Part shown: piece after piece, positions 14,269 through 18,784 of the stretch | Position numbering within the stretch: the stretch's first letter is position 1 | Layout of the letters: each line of letters starts with the position of its first letter | From: JBEHWX01 sp048498995 | GTDB lineage: Bacteria > Bacteroidota > Ignavibacteria > OLB7 | Assembly: GCA_048498995.1 (NCBI GenBank) | Contig: JBEHWX010000108.1 | Span: 1-18,784, forward strand | Direction of reading: 5' to 3' | DNA: 18,784 nt | Made by a program: the position numbers and the translations under genes | The notes under the pieces: model-generated | What the model was told of the DNA's origin: nothing | The model's input: the letters and a program-made list of their open reading frames with translations, nothing else | Databases searched by the model: none

Positions 14269-16146
14269 ATGGCTTATGGCTCGAACGATCGCGATCGCTC
14301 TTGGGAACGTAACGGTGAGTCCAACGATCGCAGCGGTCGTAACAACGACTCCGAGCGCTCCGGTGGAGGACGATACTCCAGCGGTTACTACGGCGACGAC
14401 AACTTCGGTGGCGGTGGCAGCCAGGGTGGCTCCGAGCAGGGGCGTGGCGGCTATGGTCGCGAGAGCTCCGAGGGCTCGTCGTGGGGCGACTCCGGCACCG
14501 GCCGTGGATACGGCCAGGGAAGCCAGTCGTGGGGTGGCAATGAGAGCAGCAGCTACGGTCAGGGTGGCTACGGCCAGGGAAGCTACGGGCAGGGTGGACA
14601 GGACTATGGACGCGGCGGGTCGCAGTACGGCGGCGGCACCTCCTCGTGGGGTGGCTCCGAGTATGGCCGTGGCGGCATGGGCTCCGGCGGCAGCAGCTTC
14701 GGCGGTACCCACAGCGGTGGCAACCAGGGTGGCGGCGCCAATTACGGCGGCGGTGCCTATGGCGGCAGCAACACCGGCTCGATGGGGGGCAGCCAGGGTG
14801 GCTACGGCGGCATGACCGGCGGCCAGGGGGGCTCGCAGGGCTCCTCCAACTGGGGCGGTTCGCAGGGTGGCTCGAACTGGGGTGGACAGGGCAGCCAGGG
14901 CGGTTACGGCAGCCAGGGCGGTTACGGCAGCCAGAGCGGCAGCCAGGGCGGTTATGGTAGCCAGGGCGGCAACCAGGGTGGCTACGGCGGCAGCCAGGGC
15001 GGCTCCAATTGGGGCGGTTCGCAGGGTGGCTCGAACTGGGGTGGCCAGGGTAGCTCCAACTGGGGTGGCTCGCAGGGCGGCAGCCAGAGCGGCTTCGGCG
15101 GCTCGCAGGGTGGCTACGGTGGCAGCCAGGGCGGCTACGGTGGCAGTCAGGGCGGCTACGGTGGCAGTCAGGGCGGCTTCGGCGGCATGACCGGTGGCAA
15201 TCAGGGAAGCTCCAACTGGGGCGGCTCGCAGGGCGGTTCGCAGGGTGGATCCAACTGGGGGAACCAGGGTGGCTCGAACTGGGGCGGCAACGAAGGATCG
15301 ATGGGAAGCACGGGCGGCGGCTACGGCGGCTCGATGGGAGGCAGCTCCTACGGCCAGGGAAGCTCGACGCCCGGTGGCCATTCCGGCATGGGCTCGTCGA
15401 TGAGCGGCTACGCCGGCTCGATGGGGGGCAACACCTACGGCGGCGGCGCATCCGGTTCGAACTGGGGCGGCGGCAACTGGGGTGGTGGCCAGGGTGGCTC
15501 GAATTGGGGCGGTCAGGGTGGCTCCACCATGGGCGGTGGCGCCTGGGGCGGCTCGCAGAGCGGCAGCCAGGGCGGCTCCAACTGGGGCGGCCAAGGCGGC
15601 TTCGGCGGACAGTCCGGCTCGACCAGCGGTCAGAGCACGCACACCGGCCGCGGCCCGAAGGGCTACCAGCGTTCCGATGATCGTATTCAGGAGGATGTCT
15701 GTGAGCGCCTGACCCACAACGATCAGATCGACGCCAGCGATATCGAGGTCGAGGTCAAGAACGGCGAGGTTACCCTTCAGGGTACCGTCGATAGCCGCCA
15801 GATCAAGCGGATGGCCGAGGACCTGATCGAGAGCTGCTCGGGCGTGAAGGAAGTCCACAACAACCTCCGCGTCAAGCAGCAGGGAAGCGGACACTCCGGC
15901 GAGCAGAACAGCGGCTCGCACGGCACCTCCAGCGCCTCGACCGGCTCTCAGGGCACGTCGCAGAGCGGCTCCCAGAGTGGCTCCCAGAGCGGCTCGCAGA
16001 GCGGCTCGCAGAGCCCGACGGCGCAGACCCAGAGCGCGTCCGCGACCGGCAGCCAGTCCGGCGGCTCGACCACCGGCTCGGCAAGCGGCTCGACCTCCAG
16101 CGCCACGCAGTCGTCGAACAAGAAATCCGAGACCAACAAGGCCTGA
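14269..16146 (+). CDS. BON-domain protein with very long Gly/Ser/Gln-rich aromatic repeat region
   Basis: A 625-residue protein. Residues 1-45 are charged (NDRDRSWERN), and about 46-460 are low-complexity. This part has a SYGQGGYGQGSYGQGG block near 93-110, mixed SNWGG and GYGSQ units, and four 7-residue GYGGSQG repeats near 280-306. A BON domain follows at about 470-537, with the recognised pattern GPKGYQRSDDRIQEDV, DASDIEVEVKNGEVTLQGTV and VHNNLRV. The tail (538-625) is Ser/Gly/Gln/Thr-rich with QSGS repeats (15961-16008). BON domains occur in OsmY-type stress proteins and are thought to contact membranes or other macromolecules. Relatives with GPxGYxRSDxRI normally have a much shorter Gly-rich N-terminus. 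No signal peptide is seen, so it is probably cytoplasmic. TAAGGAG lies 8 nt before the ATG. It probably acts with its 12636 neighbour. Confidence 0.85.
   Translation: MAYGSNDRDRSWERNGESNDRSGRNNDSERSGGGRYSSGYYGDDNFGGGGSQGGSEQGRGGYGRESSEGSSWGDSGTGRGYGQGSQSWGGNESSSYGQGGYGQGSYGQGGQDYGRGGSQYGGGTSSWGGSEYGRGGMGSGGSSFGGTHSGGNQGGGANYGGGAYGGSNTGSMGGSQGGYGGMTGGQGGSQGSSNWGGSQGGSNWGGQGSQGGYGSQGGYGSQSGSQGGYGSQGGNQGGYGGSQGGSNWGGSQGGSNWGGQGSSNWGGSQGGSQSGFGGSQGGYGGSQGGYGGSQGGYGGSQGGFGGMTGGNQGSSNWGGSQGGSQGGSNWGNQGGSNWGGNEGSMGSTGGGYGGSMGGSSYGQGSSTPGGHSGMGSSMSGYAGSMGGNTYGGGASGSNWGGGNWGGGQGGSNWGGQGGSTMGGGAWGGSQSGSQGGSNWGGQGGFGGQSGSTSGQSTHTGRGPKGYQRSDDRIQEDVCERLTHNDQIDASDIEVEVKNGEVTLQGTVDSRQIKRMAEDLIESCSGVKEVHNNLRVKQQGSGHSGEQNSGSHGTSSASTGSQGTSQSGSQSGSQSGSQSGSQSPTAQTQSASATGSQSGGSTTGSASGSTSSATQSSNKKSETNKA
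14400..15620 (+). repeat. Low-complexity coding repeats of the BON protein
   Basis: This is a mosaic of GGSQGG, SNWGG, GYGSQ and YGQG coding units. The clearest exact periodicity is four 21-nt units (GGCTACGGTGGCAGYCAGGGC type) around 15112-15186. The pattern resembles that of the preceding gene but is richer in Tyr-Gly. Confidence 0.8.
15961..16008 (+). repeat. Four 12-nt QSGS-coding repeats
   Basis: CAGAGCGGCTCC-type units repeat four times with only silent differences, encoding QSGS in the C-terminal tail of the BON protein. Confidence 0.85.
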
Positions 16147-16176
16147 GGCCGGTCTCCTCGTGTATAGTCCTGTACC

Positions 16177-16210
16177 AGCCCCCGCCGCCCGCCGGCGGGG
16201 GCTTTTTCTT
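16177..16210 (+). terminator. Intrinsic terminator after the BON-protein gene
   Basis: An 11-bp perfect stem (AGCCCCCGCCG at 16177-16187 with its complement at 16193-16203) has a 5-nt loop and runs into TTTTTCTT. It lies 30 nt after the stop codon. Confidence 0.93.
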
Positions 16211-16270
16211 CCCCCGCTTCCCACGATACCGCCTTACCTCTCGATCCTCGCCACCGCGCGGCCCATACTT

Positions 16271-16301
16271 TTTGCCACGGCGGTCCGTTTCTTTACATTT
16301 G
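16271..16301 (+). promoter_or_regulatory. Bacteroidota-type promoter for pheT
   Basis: TTTG (16271-16274), a 19-nt spacer and TACATTTG (16294-16301) match the -33 TTTG / -7 TAnnTTTG consensus described for Bacteroidota, including the usual spacing. It lies between the upstream terminator and the pheT start and would give a leader of about 25-28 nt. Confidence 0.6.
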
Positions 16302-16335
16302 ACTCCAACTCATTACGGTTCCTTCAAGTATTCCA

Positions 16336-18735
16336 ATGCCTAGCCGAAGAATCATAGAGTCTTGGTTGAAGTCCATGACTCCCTTCACATTCTCCCCCGA
16401 AGAGCTCTCCCGTCGCCTCCTCTATCTCGGTATCGAGGTCGAATCCTTCGACGACCGGTTCCGACAGCTCGAGGGGTTCCTCGTCGGCGAGGTGCTGACG
16501 AAGGAGCCGCATCCGAACGCCGATAAGCTCTCGGTGGTGACGGTCGCGACCGGCCACGAGACGCTCACGGTGGTCTGCGGAGCGCCGAACGTCGCCGCCG
16601 GACAGAAAATCGCCTTCGCCCCGGTCGGCAAGGAGGTCCCGTCGATGGGGGTCACGATCGGTAAGCGCAAGATCCGCGGCGTCGAGTCCAGCGGCATGAT
16701 CTGCTCCGAGGCCGAGCTCGGCCTCGGCGAGGGACACGACGGCATCCTCGTGCTCCCGGCGGACTCTCCGGTCGGCGCGCCGCTGACACAGGTGCTCGGC
16801 GACGTGATCTACGACATCGAGGTGACGCCGAACCGCGCCGACTGCCTGAGCCATCTCGGCCTCGCGCGCGAGATCGCCGCGATGACCGGCGAGCAGGTGT
16901 TCCTCCCCCCTCCGGAGCTGACCGAGGTCGCCGCGAGCGTGGCCGATGCCTGCACCGTCACGATCGAGGATCCGGAGCTCTGCCCCCGCTACGCCGCGCG
17001 CGTCGTCAAGGGAGTGAAGATCGGCCCCTCGCCCGACTGGCTTCAGGATATCATCGTGAAGCTCGGCCTCCGTCCGCGCAACAATGTCGTCGACATCACC
17101 AGCTACGTCCTCTTCGAGTGCGGCCACCCGCTGCACGCCTTCGACTACGACCGGCTGGCCGGGAACGCCATCGTGGTCCGTCCAGTCGAGGGGGGGGAGA
17201 AGTTCGTCACGCTCGACGGCAAGGAGCACGAGCTGCCGGCCGGAGCGCTGATGATCTGCGACGCCGAGAAGCCGGTGGCGATCGCCGGCGTGATGGGTGG
17301 GGAGAACTCCGAGATTACCGACGGGACCGTCAACGTCCTGATCGAATCCGCCTATTTCAACCCGAGCTCCATCCGGAAGACCGCGCGCAGGCTCGGGCTC
17401 TCGACCGATGCCAGCTACCGCTTCGAGCGCGGCACCGATATCGACAACGTGATCTACGCCGTCGATCGCGCGGCCTCCCTGATCGCGCAGCTCGCCGGCG
17501 GCGAGGTTCTGGCCGGTCCGCTCGACGTCTATCCGAACGTCCGCGAGGAGAAGGTGATCGAGCTCCGGTTCCAGCGGACGATCGATATCGTCGGCCTGGA
17601 CATTCCGGACGCGCGCCAGGCCGAGCTGCTCGAGCGCCTCGGCTTCGGCGTCTCGCCGCGCGAAAACCGTCGGGCCATGGTCACCGTGCCGAGCTTCCGC
17701 GTGGACATCTTCCAGGAGATCGATCTGGTCGAGGAGATCGCGCGCCTCAACGGCTACGACGAGATCCCGGCCGACGCGCGCGCCGCCGTCTCGTTCAACA
17801 CGCAGGTCGATCCGCAGCTCAGGATCGTCGAGGATACCCGCCGGTTCTTCGTCGACAACGGCTACATGGAGATCGTCCCTCTCTACCTGAGCGATCCCGA
17901 CACTGCCGGCGCATACGGCAACGCCGTCCGGCTCCGGAACGCGCTCGGTCGCGATTTCTCCGCGCTCCGCACCAGCCTGGCCATCTCGATGTCCAAGACG
18001 ATCGGCTTCAACCAGCGGCATGGCCGCGCCGATCTCCGTCTGTTCGAGGTGGGGAAGGCGTTCCGCACATCCTCTCCCGACAAGGGAGTGGTGCCCGGCT
18101 TCGTCGAGACCCGGGAGCTGGCCGTGGCGATGGTTGGACAGTCGGAGCCGATGGCCTGGGATGTTCCGGCCCGGCAGGTGGATCTCCACGATCTGCGCGG
18201 CGTCATCGACCGGTACTTCGACCGCCTCGCCATCCGCCAGGTGGAGTATCGCGCCGTCGACGAGGCGCGCTGGGGCGTCGGCGCGCCGGCGCTCGCCGTG
18301 TTCGTCGCCGGCGAGGAGATCGCCCGCCTCGGTCCGCTCGACGCCGACCTGATGAAGCGGGACGACGTCTCCGGCCCCCCCTACATTCTGCTGCTCGATC
18401 TGGACCGGCTTGCCCGGCACGCCTACAACGACGCCACCTACGTGGCTCCATCCCGGTTCCCGGTGGTCCGGCGCGACATCTCGTTCCTGGTCGACGCGGC
18501 CACGCCGAACGACGCGCTCGAGAGCACGATCCGCCGCGCCGGCGCGCCGCTGTTGAGCGGCGTCAGGCTCTTCGATCTGTATCAGGGGAAGGGGATCGAT
18601 CCTGGAAAGAAGTCGCTCGCCTACGCGCTCAGCTTCACCGCGTTCGACCGCACGCTCGAGGATGCGACGGTCGACGGGGTGATGGGGGCGATCCGCGAGG
18701 CGCTGACTTCCGAGCAGGGGATCGCGCTCCGCTGA
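16336..18735 (+). CDS. pheT: Phenylalanyl-tRNA synthetase beta subunit
   Basis: A 799-residue beta chain of the heterotetrameric PheRS (E. coli PheT is 795), which binds tRNA-Phe and edits mischarged Tyr. The N-terminal WLK..SPEELSRRLLYLGIEVE pattern is followed by the tRNA-binding OB domain (about 44-155, LVGEVLTKEPHPNADKL). The B3/B4 editing region comes next (about 210-385, VVDITSYVLFECGHPLHAFD, GVMGGENSEI). Then follow the B5 domain (about 405-475), the catalytic-like core (LFEVGKAF) and the anticodon-binding FDX-ACB domain (about 705-798, PSRFPVVRRDISF). The ATG at 16336 is chosen because it leaves the normal N-terminus. It has no Shine-Dalgarno, unlike the two genes upstream. pheS is not upstream; its place is taken by the BON protein gene. 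The gene appears to have its own promoter and terminator. Confidence 0.97.
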   Translation: MPSRRIIESWLKSMTPFTFSPEELSRRLLYLGIEVESFDDRFRQLEGFLVGEVLTKEPHPNADKLSVVTVATGHETLTVVCGAPNVAAGQKIAFAPVGKEVPSMGVTIGKRKIRGVESSGMICSEAELGLGEGHDGILVLPADSPVGAPLTQVLGDVIYDIEVTPNRADCLSHLGLAREIAAMTGEQVFLPPPELTEVAASVADACTVTIEDPELCPRYAARVVKGVKIGPSPDWLQDIIVKLGLRPRNNVVDITSYVLFECGHPLHAFDYDRLAGNAIVVRPVEGGEKFVTLDGKEHELPAGALMICDAEKPVAIAGVMGGENSEITDGTVNVLIESAYFNPSSIRKTARRLGLSTDASYRFERGTDIDNVIYAVDRAASLIAQLAGGEVLAGPLDVYPNVREEKVIELRFQRTIDIVGLDIPDARQAELLERLGFGVSPRENRRAMVTVPSFRVDIFQEIDLVEEIARLNGYDEIPADARAAVSFNTQVDPQLRIVEDTRRFFVDNGYMEIVPLYLSDPDTAGAYGNAVRLRNALGRDFSALRTSLAISMSKTIGFNQRHGRADLRLFEVGKAFRTSSPDKGVVPGFVETRELAVAMVGQSEPMAWDVPARQVDLHDLRGVIDRYFDRLAIRQVEYRAVDEARWGVGAPALAVFVAGEEIARLGPLDADLMKRDDVSGPPYILLLDLDRLARHAYNDATYVAPSRFPVVRRDISFLVDAATPNDALESTIRRAGAPLLSGVRLFDLYQGKGIDPGKKSLAYALSFTAFDRTLEDATVDGVMGAIREALTSEQGIALR

Positions 18736-18762
18736 GGCACTGCACCGAGATGCATGCCGCGG

Positions 18763-18784
18763 CCGGCGCTTGCCCGAGCGCCGG
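18763..18784 (+). terminator. Probable pheT terminator hairpin, cut by window end
   Basis: CCGGCGCT (18763-18770) and AGCGCCGG (18777-18784) form a perfect 8-bp stem with a 6-nt loop, 28 nt after the pheT stop. Any T-run would lie beyond the window. Confidence 0.55.

Noticed and set aside
14050..16224. Long open frame of 724 codons antisense to the BON-protein gene
   Set aside because: It has the same cause. It crosses the terminator and the palindromic spacer, whereas the sense strand has a recognisable BON domain and ribosome-binding site.
16324..18420. 698-codon frame antisense to pheT
   Set aside because: It is a shadow of a certain gene, with the Asp/His/Arg/Leu-rich composition typical of antisense frames in GC-rich DNA.

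Overview
The window is high-GC DNA from a diderm (Gram-negative) bacterium. It carries an LPS-export ATPase (LptB), an HtrA/DegP-type periplasmic protease and a signal-peptided barrel-like protein. Three observations point weakly to the FCB side (Bacteroidota, Chlorobiota and relatives): a pheT without an adjacent pheS, a cysteinyl-tRNA synthetase with a KMGKS loop, and a TTTG-N19-TACATTTG promoter in front of pheT that matches the Bacteroidota -33/-7 consensus. Good Shine-Dalgarno sequences before several genes and the high GC argue against a typical low-GC Bacteroidetes. The taxonomic statement is inference.

Positions 1-802 hold the 3' part of a GIY-YIG/UvrC-like nuclease gene that is cut by the window edge. 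Positions 803-1840 are clearly AT-richer and carry one orphan membrane-anchored protein on the minus strand. Positions 1841-6552 form a minus-strand envelope/glycan group. In transcription order it has a polyprenyl-phosphate glycosyltransferase (GT2) overlapping by 4 nt a barrel-like exported protein, then a 13-bp hairpin, a multi-pass GT-C glycosyltransferase and a SAM methyltransferase. Positions 6553-7085 are a divergent intergenic region with two abutting tandem-repeat arrays, a GC-rich hairpin and a possible ECF-type promoter facing the protease gene.

Positions 7086-12172 are a plus-strand run: htrA-like protease, lptB (1-nt overlap), a Mog/MoaB molybdopterin adenylyltransferase, an alpha/beta hydrolase and cysS, closed by a textbook intrinsic terminator. 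Positions 12636-16146 hold the most unusual part: two consecutive genes for very long Gly/Ser/Gln/Asn-rich proteins with regularly spaced Trp and Tyr (SNWGG, SEYGRGG, GYGGSQ motifs). Both have strong TAAGGAG ribosome-binding sites and related charged N-termini. The second carries a BON domain near its C-terminus; the first has none. They look like a paired low-complexity system, either hydrophilin-like or condensate-forming. Several strong palindromes lie between them and an intrinsic terminator follows the second. The window ends with a complete pheT and a hairpin that is probably its terminator.
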